Shown: piece by piece, positions 52,302-60,883 of the stretch
Layout of the letters: each line of letters opens with the position of its first letter
Position numbering within the stretch: the first letter of the stretch is position 1
The notes under the pieces: model-generated
What the model saw: the letters and a program-made list of their open reading frames with translations, nothing else
Database searches by the model: none
What the model was told of the DNA's origin: nothing
Assembly: GCF_003143975.1 (NCBI RefSeq)
Contig: NZ_QFVR01000005.1
Coordinates: 141,191-205,190 of the forward strand
DNA length: 64,000 bases
Direction of reading: 5' to 3'
Source of the DNA: Kurthia sibirica
GTDB taxonomy: Bacteria; Bacillota; Bacilli; Bacillales_A; Planococcaceae
Made by a program: the position numbers and the translations under genes

Positions 52302-52766
52302 CTATAAATCAGCTTGTACCAATTTGGTATTATGATGTGTTTCATAATAATAACAACTAGCAGATAGTTGTTGAAAATTCTCTTGATAAACAACTCGAGG
52401 ATTTTCTTTTTTAATAAAATTCAAATAGCGTTTCGTTGCTTCGTAATATGCTTCAAAAAAAACATGTAAATCAATTGAAATATTTTGTTGATTTGACTCC
52501 GAAATGGTTAGAATATTTTTAGTTTTTGAGAGCGTATATGGACTGTTTTTGCCGAATTTTTTGATTACAGAAGTCATGTTTTTCTCTTCCATAGAAAATT
52601 CTATCAAAGCATCCCAAATAAGTTGTAAAAATTTCCCTTGAAAATCAGATGCCAAAATACTACAATTATTCTCTTGATTAATTACTTCAACATGTTGAAA
52701 GAAAAAATCATCGTAATACGCCGTTTTTAAATGTTCAAACTCTGTTGACATAAATTCCAAATTCAC
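52302..52766 (-). CDS. Protein of unknown function (154 aa)
   Basis: AAGG is well spaced for the GTG at 52764-52766, giving MNLEFMSTEF. The acidic, helical, soluble protein has no motif I know. It lies just upstream of the DUF2785-like gene on the same strand, 46 bases apart, and may share its transcript. Confidence 0.55.
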   Translation of the reverse strand: MNLEFMSTEFEHLKTAYYDDFFFQHVEVINQENNCSILASDFQGKFLQLIWDALIEFSMEEKNMTSVIKKFGKNSPYTLSKTKNILTISESNQQNISIDLHVFFEAYYEATKRYLNFIKKENPRVVYQENFQQLSASCYYYETHHNTKLVQADL

Positions 52767-52871
52767 AACTATCACCTTTTTCTATTACAAACTTTTTTTA
52801 CTTACATCATGTATCTTTTTTTGTCATTACTAATGTTATTTCAATTAGGTCATAAATTAAAGTGTATGAGA

Positions 52872-53606
52872 CTATTTGGACAAAGCATACTTTTCAATAG
52901 CTTTTGCTACGCCATCTTTATCATTAGATACAGTGATTGCTTGCGCAATTTCTTTTAAAGATGCTATGGCATTTTCCATTGCGACAGGAAAACCGACTGC
53001 TTCAAATAATTTCAAATCATTGGCACTATCACCTAAACACATAACGTCTTCCATCGAAATTTGATAGTGATCACATAGTTTTTGAACACCAAAAGCTTTT
53101 GTTACACCTCTATAATTAATTTCAATATTTGTGGTAGACGAACTTGTAATTTCAATAGAATCTATACCTTGAATCCTATCATTGAACGCTGCTAATTTTT
53201 CTTCATCCATTGTTTGTACACCAAACTTCAGACAGTACTGACGCTCTTCACTCGTCAATATGCGATTTGTAAATAAGGCGTCACGCGTAAAACCCCAGAA
53301 ATCAATAGCATATTCATTCACTAAATCATGTAATAAATCAACATCTTCTTTTTTTAAGTATGTTTTGATACCTTCTGATTGTGCAGTTATATAAATATCG
53401 GCACCATTAGCTGCAATAATGGGCTGCTGTAGATTCAAGTCCTCGCTATAAGATTGAATATTAGCCATACCTCGACCAGTTGCAAGAACTACCATTATTC
53501 CTGCATCAACCGCTTTTTGTAATGTTTTTTTCGTTTTTACAGAAATTTTATGATTTGAATGTAATAATGTACCGTCCATATCAATTGCAATTAATTTAAT
53601 AGCCAC
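52872..53606 (-). CDS. Cof-type HAD phosphatase
   Basis: The GTG at 53604-53606 is about 10 bases behind AAGGAG, giving MAIKLIAIDMDGTLLHS. The 244-residue protein has HAD motif I (DMDGTLL), motif II (VVLATGR), a C2-type cap (about 80-180), and motif IV (VMCLGDSANDLKLFEAVG). Cof-type enzymes dephosphorylate sugar phosphates and cofactors. The substrate is not predictable. Confidence 0.9.
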   Translation of the reverse strand: MAIKLIAIDMDGTLLHSNHKISVKTKKTLQKAVDAGIMVVLATGRGMANIQSYSEDLNLQQPIIAANGADIYITAQSEGIKTYLKKEDVDLLHDLVNEYAIDFWGFTRDALFTNRILTSEERQYCLKFGVQTMDEEKLAAFNDRIQGIDSIEITSSSTTNIEINYRGVTKAFGVQKLCDHYQISMEDVMCLGDSANDLKLFEAVGFPVAMENAIASLKEIAQAITVSNDKDGVAKAIEKYALSK

Positions 53607-53876
53607 TCGTAACAATCTCCTTTAAGAACATATTTTCTATCACTAGAGTAGCATATTTTCTCTTATTTGTACTTTATTTTCAAATTAATAGTTTTTTCAT
53701 TATTTTTTATCTTTTCATTCATCATCCATTACTCAGTCACTTACTTTTCGATTGACCTGTATAACATAGAGTACGCCTTTGAATGCGACACGCTTTTTCA
53801 TTTTCACGCAATTTATATTTGTATGCTATGTTAGAAATATAATTTTAAAATAAAAATTTTACTGAAAACAGGTGTT

Positions 53877-54014
53877 ACTTACCGGTTGCACTCTTTTACT
53901 TGCCGGTTGCACTCTTTTACTTGCCGCTTGTACTCTTTTACTTGCCGGTTGTACTCTTTTACTTACCGGTTGTACTCTTTTACTTACCAGTTGTACTCTT
54001 TTACTTGCTGGTTG
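53877..54014. repeat. 21-bp tandem repeat, about 6.5 units
   Basis: Six full units of ACTT(A/G)CCGGTTG(C/T)ACTCTTTT (at 53877, 53898, 53919, 53940, 53961 and 53982) are followed by a partial seventh. Units differ at one to three positions. There are no spacers, so this is not CRISPR. The period of 21 gives a seven-residue repeat (SKRVQPV/A) on the minus strand without start or ribosome binding site. Confidence 0.92.
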
Positions 54015-54034
54015 GCATATTCTCAGAATCTAAT

Positions 54035-54064
54035 AAAAAGCAGCCCTGAATAGGGCTGCTTTTA
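54035..54064 (-). terminator. Terminator
   Basis: AAAAAGCAGCCCT pairs with AGGGCTGCTTTT around GAAT, just after the deacetylase stop codon. Confidence 0.9.
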
Positions 54065-54070
54065 GTTTGG

Positions 54071-54910
54071 TTATATTTTTTTAGAGTGAGCAAAATTCAT
54101 TGGAAAATGGTCATATGTACCATACACTTCAAATGAATAACCTTGCGATTTAAAAAATTGTATAATGCGCGGTAATGTGTCTACAGTCACTGCTTTTTCA
54201 TGCATTAAAACAACTTCAGTATTTTGAGTAGTTTCAGATTTTATTGTTGATAGGATACTCTCTGGTGTGGCGTTTCTTGCCCAATCCATTGAGTCAATAT
54301 TCCAATCCCAAACTTTTAATTTTGCAGAAACTACCTCATTTAGTAATTCTTTATTTTGTAAGCCTGGCGCTGAGCCATATGGTGCTCTTACTAACCGATG
54401 ATCTTTGGATGTGATTGATTTGATTAATTGAATGGTTTCGTTCATCTCAGCAACAAAATTCTTTTGCACATAAAGAGAATTATAGTTATGTGTCATGCTG
54501 TGTGCACCGATATAATGACCTTCTTGAGAAGCTTGTTTTACCGCTTTAGTAAATTTTTTATTTTTCAAATTCACACCTTGCATGAAAAATGTTGCTTGAA
54601 TATTATGCTGCGCTAAAATCTCTGTTAATTTTGCAGTATATTCACTTGGCCCATCATCGAAAGTTAAATAGACAATCTTTTCGTTTTTTGGCAATGGATT
54701 TTTGTGTGTCGCCTGACGCTGATAGTGTTGCTTATCATTGCGTGGTGCAACAATTTTACTTGGTTCTTTTACTACTGGTGCTACTTCGGTTGACTCCGTT
54801 AATACCGCTTGTTGTTGCTCGACCTTAAATCCAATAATTCCTCCGACGATAATGGCTAATACAATTAGCCCTGTTGTAATTACTTTCCATGATGTTTTCA
54901 CACTATTCAA
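54071..54910 (-). CDS. Membrane-anchored polysaccharide deacetylase (CE4)
   Basis: The 279-residue protein has an N-terminal membrane anchor (about 11-28), a Pro/Lys-rich linker and a NodB domain. The catalytic motifs are YLTFDDGPS (Asp pair), GAHSMTHN (metal-binding His pair), RAPYGSAPG, WDWNIDSMDW and VVLMHE. It should deacetylate N-acetylglucosamine in peptidoglycan or another wall polymer outside the cell. It is monocistronic with a strong terminator. Confidence 0.92.
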   Translation of the reverse strand: MNSVKTSWKVITTGLIVLAIIVGGIIGFKVEQQQAVLTESTEVAPVVKEPSKIVAPRNDKQHYQRQATHKNPLPKNEKIVYLTFDDGPSEYTAKLTEILAQHNIQATFFMQGVNLKNKKFTKAVKQASQEGHYIGAHSMTHNYNSLYVQKNFVAEMNETIQLIKSITSKDHRLVRAPYGSAPGLQNKELLNEVVSAKLKVWDWNIDSMDWARNATPESILSTIKSETTQNTEVVLMHEKAVTVDTLPRIIQFFKSQGYSFEVYGTYDHFPMNFAHSKKI

Positions 54911-55122
54911 ATCCCCTATCTAAAAATCATTTCCAATTTTAATTTACAATTGGTTTTCTTAACTAGTAGACGTTACAATTGCCATAAAAAGTTTGAACTA
55001 TTAAAAGTTTAACATATTATTTCCATATAAAATAGTAATATTCTATCGAAAAAGCTAGTAATCATTGAAATATGCTATTTAAAGGCTTTTTTAACGCAAT
55101 TTATCTAGTTAAAAAATCCAAT

Positions 55123-55160
55123 AAAAAAGTGTGCCCATCAACGGATAGGCACACTTTTTT
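55123..55160 (-). terminator. Terminator
   Basis: AAAAAAGTGTGCC and its complement form a 13-bp stem with a 12-base loop directly after the HAD gene. Confidence 0.9.
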
Positions 55161-55853
55161 TCATTTTGATACTATATTTATTAATTCATCATAATTTCCA
55201 ATTATATAAGTTGCTTGAATACCTGAATTATTTTCAATCTGGTGAGGATTATACCAACAGCTATCAATGGTTGCATTAATAGCACCTTGAATATCTGATG
55301 TCAACGAATCACCAATCATTAATGCAAATTCTTTTTCAATTTCTGGTGAATTATTAAAGACAAAATCATAAAAGGCAAGGAATGGTTTTTGTGAACCTGT
55401 TTGTTCCGAAATATATACTTTTTCGAAATACCTGTCTAAAGATGAACCACTTAAGCGAGACAATTGTGTTCTTTCAACACCATTCGTCAAAGCATATAGT
55501 TTAAAACCTTGCTGACGTAATTTTTCTAAACATTTAATGGCTCCATCTATTAATTGATAGCCCTGCCCTAGAAATAATTGATAATCAACTGTCATCTTTG
55601 AACCATCAAGTGACAGTTTTAGCTGTGCGACTGTTTTACTAAAACGTGTTGCCAAAATTTCGTCCTTTTGAACAAGTCCTTTTTCATAATCTGACCAAAG
55701 CTTATTATTAATCAGGTGATAGGTTTTTTTAAATTGCTCTGCGTACTCCACAACATCATATTCTTGTAAAACACGGTTCAATGCTGCGGTTTCTGCAGCT
55801 TGATAATCAAATAAAGTTTCATCTAAATCAAAAAGCAAATATTTATATAGCAC
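55161..55853 (-). CDS. YjjG-family HAD nucleotidase
   Basis: The 230-residue protein has HAD motif I LLFDLDETLFDYQAAE, motif II YALTNGVERTQL, the motif III lysine in SQKPFLAFYDFV, and MIGDSLTSDIQGAINA. DETLFD with a helical C1 cap is typical of YjjG/YfnB nucleotidases, which hydrolyse non-canonical pyrimidine nucleotides. Start codon ATG follows GGAGTTG. Confidence 0.88.
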   Translation of the reverse strand: MLYKYLLFDLDETLFDYQAAETAALNRVLQEYDVVEYAEQFKKTYHLINNKLWSDYEKGLVQKDEILATRFSKTVAQLKLSLDGSKMTVDYQLFLGQGYQLIDGAIKCLEKLRQQGFKLYALTNGVERTQLSRLSGSSLDRYFEKVYISEQTGSQKPFLAFYDFVFNNSPEIEKEFALMIGDSLTSDIQGAINATIDSCWYNPHQIENNSGIQATYIIGNYDELINIVSK

Positions 55854-55897
55854 TATAATTCAACTCCTAATGCGTATCAGTATACATGAAATTTGTG

Positions 55898-55926
55898 TTG
55901 CAGCAAATAGAGTAATAGTGTACTAT
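55898..55926 (+). promoter_or_regulatory. Promoter of the GntR/ABC operon
   Basis: TTGCAG (55898-55903), 17 bases, then TACTAT (55921-55926), the -10 box lying inside the operator palindrome. Confidence 0.7.
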
Positions 55927-55944
55927 CTAACTAGTACACTATTA
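55913..55944 (+). promoter_or_regulatory. Probable YtrA-type GntR operator
   Basis: TAATAGTGTACTA and its exact complement TAGTACACTATTA flank a 6-base centre. The AGTGTA...TACACT core resembles the YtrA operator of Bacillus subtilis. It overlaps the -10 box, so the GntR protein encoded by the second gene likely represses the operon. Confidence 0.8.
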
Positions 55945-55962
55945 TTTTGAGGTGAAAAACAA

Positions 55963-56742
55963 ATGAATAGACGTTTTTGTGGCTTAATTCATCGTGAATG
56001 GCTGCAACAGATTAAAGGCTTTTACATAAATGCAATCATTTTGCTAACGATGGTTTTAATCATTCCATTCATTAGTACACGCTGGTTTGATGATTCATTA
56101 CAGTATTTATCTTTAGTAATCTTACAAGCCATGTTTATGCTCGTTTTGATGCAATTTGTATTACCGTTTTTATTTACAATTAGCATCTATCAAGATAGTA
56201 AAAAAGCTGATATTTGGTTACACACACCGGAACCGTTTTGGAAATTAATTGGTATTAAAGTGATTTATTTCTTATTCATTGCCTTTTTACAATTGATGTT
56301 TATTGGTATTACCTTACTCATTGCCACACATTTAATACTTGATGAATCCGTTATTTGTTATATTCCAGCTTACTTTGCTACATTAGTTTTCTTATTATTT
56401 TTATTACTTACTTCTTTTTCTACTATGCTTATTCTTTTAAGTATTTTATTGCTATTACGACGTTATGTCGGACGCATTGCATATTTAATTATCTTTGTCG
56501 TATTATTGGCAGCTGTTATTTCCTTTAGCTCCTTCTCTGAAAGTGAGTTTTATAAAAACTTATTTGAGCATGGTTATTATATGAATATTGATTTTTCATT
56601 TCCTCAAATTGATCTCGGTCTTGATGCTTCTTTTAACGTTGCTACTAAATTTTATTTGTCTGAAATGATTTTTAATTTCATCCTCTTTATTGTGAGTTTA
56701 TTAGTTGGCGTTCAATGGTTGGAAAGGGTGCTGAAGCGATGA
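55963..56742 (+). CDS. ABC transporter permease-like membrane protein
   Basis: The 259-residue protein has six membrane helices and a short basic N-terminus ending HREWLQQIKGFY, as in ABC-2-like permeases. The ATG follows GAGGTG. It is the first gene of the operon and overlaps the GntR gene as ATGA. It probably pairs with the first ATPase gene. Confidence 0.75.
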   Translation: MNRRFCGLIHREWLQQIKGFYINAIILLTMVLIIPFISTRWFDDSLQYLSLVILQAMFMLVLMQFVLPFLFTISIYQDSKKADIWLHTPEPFWKLIGIKVIYFLFIAFLQLMFIGITLLIATHLILDESVICYIPAYFATLVFLLFLLLTSFSTMLILLSILLLLRRYVGRIAYLIIFVVLLAAVISFSSFSESEFYKNLFEHGYYMNIDFSFPQIDLGLDASFNVATKFYLSEMIFNFILFIVSLLVGVQWLERVLKR

Positions 56743-57110
56743 CAATACAATTCACTCGTGATTTACCTATTTATAGTCAACTTGTTAATCGTATTTGTAG
56801 TGAAATTGTACGCAATGAGCGATTACCGGGCAATAAACTCCCTTCAGTACGTGAGTATGCTTTAGAAGTTGGCGTCAATGTCAATACCGTACAGCGGGTG
56901 TATAAGGAGCTAGAGCAAATGGCTTTAACCGAAACAAAACGTGGACAAGGTACTTTCATTACTACAGATGACTCGGTGCTACTTGCATTAAGGGAAAAAA
57001 TTAAACAACAAATTACCGAAGAGTTTGTGCGAAAAATCGAAGAACATGGCTTTAGTCATGATGAAATATTATTTGAACTACAAAAGTATCGAGGTGAACT
57101 TGATGATTAG
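56739..57110 (+). CDS. YtrA-subfamily GntR transcriptional regulator
   Basis: The 123-residue protein has a GntR winged helix (IYSQLVNRICSEIVRNERL, KLPSVREYALEVGVNVNTVQ, TKRGQGTFIT). It has only a short helical C-terminal extension instead of a ligand domain, as in the YtrA subfamily, which regulates adjacent ABC transporters. The start MTIQFT overlaps the upstream stop. It presumably binds the palindrome at 55913-55944. Confidence 0.93.
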   Translation: MTIQFTRDLPIYSQLVNRICSEIVRNERLPGNKLPSVREYALEVGVNVNTVQRVYKELEQMALTETKRGQGTFITTDDSVLLALREKIKQQITEEFVRKIEEHGFSHDEILFELQKYRGELDD

Positions 57111-57798
57111 CATGACAAATGTCTCTTACAAAATTCTTAACAAAGCTATCTTGAATACTATTAATTTGAATATTCCTGTTGGGAAGATCATTGGTTTGGC
57201 TGGGGAAAATGGAGCTGGTAAGTCTACATTACTCCGTTTGATGGCAGGTATTATACAAGCCGATCAAGGTTCGATACTACTAGATGGTCAGCGATTAACA
57301 CATCAAAATGCTACTTCTATCGCTTTTTTACCTGATACAGATGATTTTTATCCGTATTTTTCAGGGCGCCACCTTTTCCAATTTTATCAAAGTCAGTTCG
57401 CTGATTTTAATATCGCAAAGGCCAATGAAATTGCTGCTTTTTTAGAAGTTAATTTACAACAAAAGATCAGCACTTTTTCAAAAGGGCAACGTGGTCGTCT
57501 GAAGATGGCTGTTACGCTCGGTCGCGAAGTACCGTATTACTTTATGGATGAACCGTTCTCTGGCCTTGATCCAATGGTAAGAGAATCGTTGATTAAAGGT
57601 TTAATCAAGTATACTGATGCTGAGACACAGACCATTGTCTTGTCGACGCATGAGCTATACGAAGTCGAACCGATATTAGATGCCTTGCTTCTGTTGAAAG
57701 ATAGCAAAGTAATCGCCTTTGATACACTAGAAGAAATCCGCGAAGAATGGCAGCAAGATGCCGTTTCATGGATGAAAAAACAATATCGAAAGGATTGA
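57103..57798 (+). CDS. ABC transporter ATP-binding protein (YtrB-like)
   Basis: The ATG at 57103 overlaps the GntR stop by 8 bases and follows GAGGTG. The 231-residue ATPase has Walker A GENGAGKST, an unusual signature FSKGQRGRLKMA, and Walker B YYFMDEPFSGLDP. The atypical signature is common in YtrB-type ATPases that work with small permeases next to GntR regulators. Confidence 0.92.
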   Translation: MISMTNVSYKILNKAILNTINLNIPVGKIIGLAGENGAGKSTLLRLMAGIIQADQGSILLDGQRLTHQNATSIAFLPDTDDFYPYFSGRHLFQFYQSQFADFNIAKANEIAAFLEVNLQQKISTFSKGQRGRLKMAVTLGREVPYYFMDEPFSGLDPMVRESLIKGLIKYTDAETQTIVLSTHELYEVEPILDALLLLKDSKVIAFDTLEEIREEWQQDAVSWMKKQYRKD

Positions 57799-57802
57799 TT
57801 AA

Positions 57803-58714
57803 ATGAACGCAATCGTAGAATTAAAAAATCTCAACAAGACGATTAAAGGTAAACATATTATCAAAGATGTCAATCTCTCTTTATATCCAGGACAAATCAC
57901 TGGATTTTTAGGGCCTAATGGTGCTGGTAAAACAACAACTATTCGGATGATGACTGGTTTGATGGCCCCAACTAGTGGAGATGTTATGATCGATGGACAA
58001 TCGATCACTAAAAACTATGAAAAAGCCATTAGTCAAGTTGGTGTAATTGTAGAAAATCCTGAAATGTATAAATTTATGACGGGATATAAGAACCTACAGC
58101 ACTTTGCCAATATGCACCCGAATATTTCAAAACAACGTATTGATGAAGTGATTAAACAAGTAGGCTTAGAAAAAAGAATTAATGAAAAAGTGAGCACATA
58201 TTCATTGGGTATGCGCCAACGTCTTGGTTTAGCGCAAGCTTTGTTACATAAACCAAAATTTCTAATTTTAGATGAGCCTACCAATGGACTTGATCCTGCT
58301 GGAATTAAAGAATTACGTGTTTATTTACGTCAAATTGCAGAAAAAGAACAGGTATCCGTGATTGTTTCAAGTCACCTATTATCTGAAATTGAATTAATGT
58401 GCGATAGAATTGCCATTATTCAAAATGGCGTATTAACAGATATACGTGAGATGAATCAACCTGAAGAAAGCTACTATCTTTTTGATATTCAAGAAGATGC
58501 TTCCACAATTTTAACGGAAAATAACTATGAGTTCACGCTAGATCAGTCCATTTATAAAGTTAAAACAGAACGTGCTCAAGTGCCCGAAATCATCGCGTTA
58601 TTAGCACATCATAAATTGGCTATTTTCAGTGTTATTCCTTTCCACGAATCATTGGAAGACCAATTCTTAGCAATGACTGGAGGCGGACAAATTGATCAAA
58701 CTAATCAAAAATGA
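57803..58714 (+). CDS. ABC transporter ATP-binding protein (BcrA-like)
   Basis: The 303-residue protein has Walker A GPNGAGKTT, signature YSLGMRQRLGLA, Walker B LILDEPTNGLDP and the H-loop SSHLLSE. A C-terminal extension of about 85 residues follows. This is the bacitracin/lantibiotic-export (BcrA) subgroup. It starts 4 bases after the previous gene and overlaps the permease gene by 23 bases. Confidence 0.93.
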   Translation: MNAIVELKNLNKTIKGKHIIKDVNLSLYPGQITGFLGPNGAGKTTTIRMMTGLMAPTSGDVMIDGQSITKNYEKAISQVGVIVENPEMYKFMTGYKNLQHFANMHPNISKQRIDEVIKQVGLEKRINEKVSTYSLGMRQRLGLAQALLHKPKFLILDEPTNGLDPAGIKELRVYLRQIAEKEQVSVIVSSHLLSEIELMCDRIAIIQNGVLTDIREMNQPEESYYLFDIQEDASTILTENNYEFTLDQSIYKVKTERAQVPEIIALLAHHKLAIFSVIPFHESLEDQFLAMTGGGQIDQTNQK

Positions 58715-59624
58715 ATGGGTAAAACTTTGGGCTAAAAAAGCGACATGGGTTATGCTCATTATGTCCATTCTATCTATCTTCATACTATTAGGTGGTATGA
58801 AATGGATTTCTTCTTTAGACAATACAAATGACTGGAAAAAAAACCAGCAAATCACTATTAACGAAATGCAAAAAGAACTGGATAGTGGGCAATTAGATGC
58901 CAAAGAAGCTAAAATGTACAAAGATGATCTGACACTAGCTCACTATAAATTGGAGCATGACATCGATGATACTAATATGAATACTGGTGGCAGTTTCCTT
59001 AGTAATAGCAAATTTTTAGTGATGTTTATTTCTTTATTCTCCGTGATTGTTGCGGCAGGTATCGTATCCTTTGAATTTTCAACAGGAACGATCAAAATGC
59101 TCTTAACGCGTCCTATTGCTCGTTGGAAAATACTTCTGTCAAAATTACTGACAACTTTTATTTTTTCTATTACCTTAGGTTTGCTGACTTATGTGATTAG
59201 CTTGCTTTCTAGCCTTGTATTTTTCAGCGAAAAAGGTCAGATACTGACAGTTGTTGGCAATAAAGTAATCGAGAAAAGTCCAGCATTTGATGTACTAAAA
59301 GAATATGGTTTGGCATATGGTGAAATTACAATGTCTGTGCTATTCGCTTTCATGCTGGGGACATTATTCCGTTCTAGTTCTTTAGCAATTGGTTTAACAT
59401 TATTTATCACATTTGCATCTGGAACATTTATTGCCCTATTAAGTCAATATACATTCGTTAAATACCTCTGGTTTAGCGTAACAGATTTATCAGGTATATT
59501 AGCAGATACTTCCTTCATTCCTGGCTTAACGATTGGTTTTGCGTTAACAATCATGGCCATCTATGCAGTGATCTTTATCATCGTTAGTTTCTTGATCTTT
59601 AATAAACGCGATGTAACAGCTTAA
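58692..59624 (+). CDS. ABC-2 type permease (BcrB-like)
   Basis: The 310-residue protein begins MIKLIKNEWVKLWAKKATW, as is typical of ABC-2 permeases. It has six membrane helices with an extracytoplasmic loop after the first, and contains FEFSTGTIKMLLTRPIARWK. It is the partner of the preceding BcrA-like ATPase and closes the operon. Confidence 0.9.
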   Translation: MIKLIKNEWVKLWAKKATWVMLIMSILSIFILLGGMKWISSLDNTNDWKKNQQITINEMQKELDSGQLDAKEAKMYKDDLTLAHYKLEHDIDDTNMNTGGSFLSNSKFLVMFISLFSVIVAAGIVSFEFSTGTIKMLLTRPIARWKILLSKLLTTFIFSITLGLLTYVISLLSSLVFFSEKGQILTVVGNKVIEKSPAFDVLKEYGLAYGEITMSVLFAFMLGTLFRSSSLAIGLTLFITFASGTFIALLSQYTFVKYLWFSVTDLSGILADTSFIPGLTIGFALTIMAIYAVIFIIVSFLIFNKRDVTA

Positions 59625-59630
59625 TACGAC

Positions 59631-59666
59631 AAACATGCTCAGTCCTTTATGAGCATGTTTTTTTAT
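59631..59666 (+). terminator. Terminator of the ABC operon
   Basis: AAACATGCTCA pairs with TGAGCATGTTT and is followed by a T-run. Confidence 0.88.
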
Positions 59667-59765
59667 TTCCAATGCAAAATACTATACAAATAAATCCCAA
59701 TAGTTAATAATTATGGTACTGTGCTATTAAATGGCAGAAATTCATATTGAAAAGAGGTACATATC

Positions 59766-60605
59766 ATGTCCAAATCATTTACATTAAACAACGGTATTGA
59801 AATTCCATCGATTGGTTACGGTACTTTCCGTTCCCAAGAAGGTCAGGATTTAGCCGCCAACACGAAATTAGCAATCAAGGAAGGTTATCGTAGCATTGAT
59901 ACTGCCTTTATTTATAAAAATGAAACATCTGTCGGTCAAGGGATTCGTGAAGCCATTGAAGAAGGTATCGTTACACGCGAGGAACTTTTCATCACGACAA
60001 AAGTATGGAATGACGGTCTATCTTTTGACGAGACTCTTCAAGCGTATGATGATTCTTTAAAAAGACTTGGATTAGATTATGTAGATCTTTATTTGATTCA
60101 TTGGCCAGGACAGGATGATCATTATATTGAGGTATGGAAAGCACTTGAAAAAATTTATGCAGAGGGCCGCGTTAAAGCAATTGGTGTATGTAATTTCCAT
60201 GTCCGTCATCTTGAAAATTTATTAAGTCAAACAACAGTTATTCCAGCCATTAACCAAATTGAATTATCGCCTAAACTTACACAGGTAACTGTACGCAAAT
60301 ATTGTGAAAATCATTCTATTCGTGTTGAAGCCTGGTCACCACTGATGAATGGTGAATTATTAGATAACGACGTACTAACTAGCATCGCTAAGCAGTATAA
60401 TAAAACAGCTGCTCAAATTATTTTACGTTGGGACATTCAATCTGGTATTGTAACCATTCCAAAATCAATGACTCCTTCTCGTATCGCTGAAAACTTAAAT
60501 ATTTTTGATTTTGAATTAAGCGCTGAACATATGGCTACAATCGATGCGTTAAACGAAGATTTCCATTATGGTTCAAATCCCGAAGTTTTCAATTTCGGCA
60601 AATAA
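59766..60605 (+). CDS. Aldo/keto reductase
   Basis: The 279-residue TIM-barrel NADPH reductase shows SIDTAFIYKNE (Asp and Tyr of the tetrad), FITTKVWND (Lys) and LYLIHWPGQD (His). It also has IGVCNFHVRHLENLL, and IPKSMTPSRIAENLNIFDF for NADPH binding. It resembles YvgN/YtbE of Bacillus, which reduce aldehydes such as methylglyoxal. The start follows AAGAGG; the gene is monocistronic. Confidence 0.93.
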   Translation: MSKSFTLNNGIEIPSIGYGTFRSQEGQDLAANTKLAIKEGYRSIDTAFIYKNETSVGQGIREAIEEGIVTREELFITTKVWNDGLSFDETLQAYDDSLKRLGLDYVDLYLIHWPGQDDHYIEVWKALEKIYAEGRVKAIGVCNFHVRHLENLLSQTTVIPAINQIELSPKLTQVTVRKYCENHSIRVEAWSPLMNGELLDNDVLTSIAKQYNKTAAQIILRWDIQSGIVTIPKSMTPSRIAENLNIFDFELSAEHMATIDALNEDFHYGSNPEVFNFGK

Positions 60606-60617
60606 ATTTACGAGGAT

Positions 60618-60683
60618 CTGTACCACAAGTATTAACGCTATTACAGCTATGTAAGGCGTATTAATACTTGTGGTACAGTTTTT
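60618..60683 (+). terminator. Long hairpin terminator after the aldo/keto reductase
   Basis: CTGTACCACAAGTATTAA (60618-60635) pairs perfectly with 60661-60678, and T residues follow. The T-run runs straight into the IS6-like miniature element. Confidence 0.8.
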
Positions 60684-60794
60684 GGTTCTGTTGCACAGTT
60701 TCATTTACAATCAAAAGAGTGAAAGTAGTTGATGGGCATTCAGCACAAAATCATAGGACAATTATTTTACGCTGTTAAACTTTGCAACAGAACC
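60684..60794. mobile_element. Miniature IS6-family-like element (MITE), 111 bp
   Basis: The ends GGTTCTGTTGCACAGTTT and AAACTTTGCAACAGAACC are 18-bp inverted repeats with one mismatch and match the GGTTCTGTTGCAAAGTT ends of IS6/IS26-type elements. Only 75 bases of non-coding sequence lie between them. The flanking 8-mers (CAGTTTTT and CTATTTTT) agree at 6 of 8 positions, so a target duplication is possible but not proven. Confidence 0.7.
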
Positions 60795-60883
60795 CTATTT
60801 TTTATATACACTACTCCTTTTCTTTAGAAAATCTGCCGGTCTTTCGTTATACTTGTTTTACGATATGATATAGGGGTGATTTT

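Noticed and set aside
53877..54014. CRISPR array
   Set aside because: Units are contiguous 21-mers with no spacers, and no cas gene is in the window.
53877..54014. Gene for a seven-residue-repeat protein (SKRVQPV) on the minus strand
   Set aside because: The frame has no start codon with a ribosome binding site and simply reflects the 21-base period.
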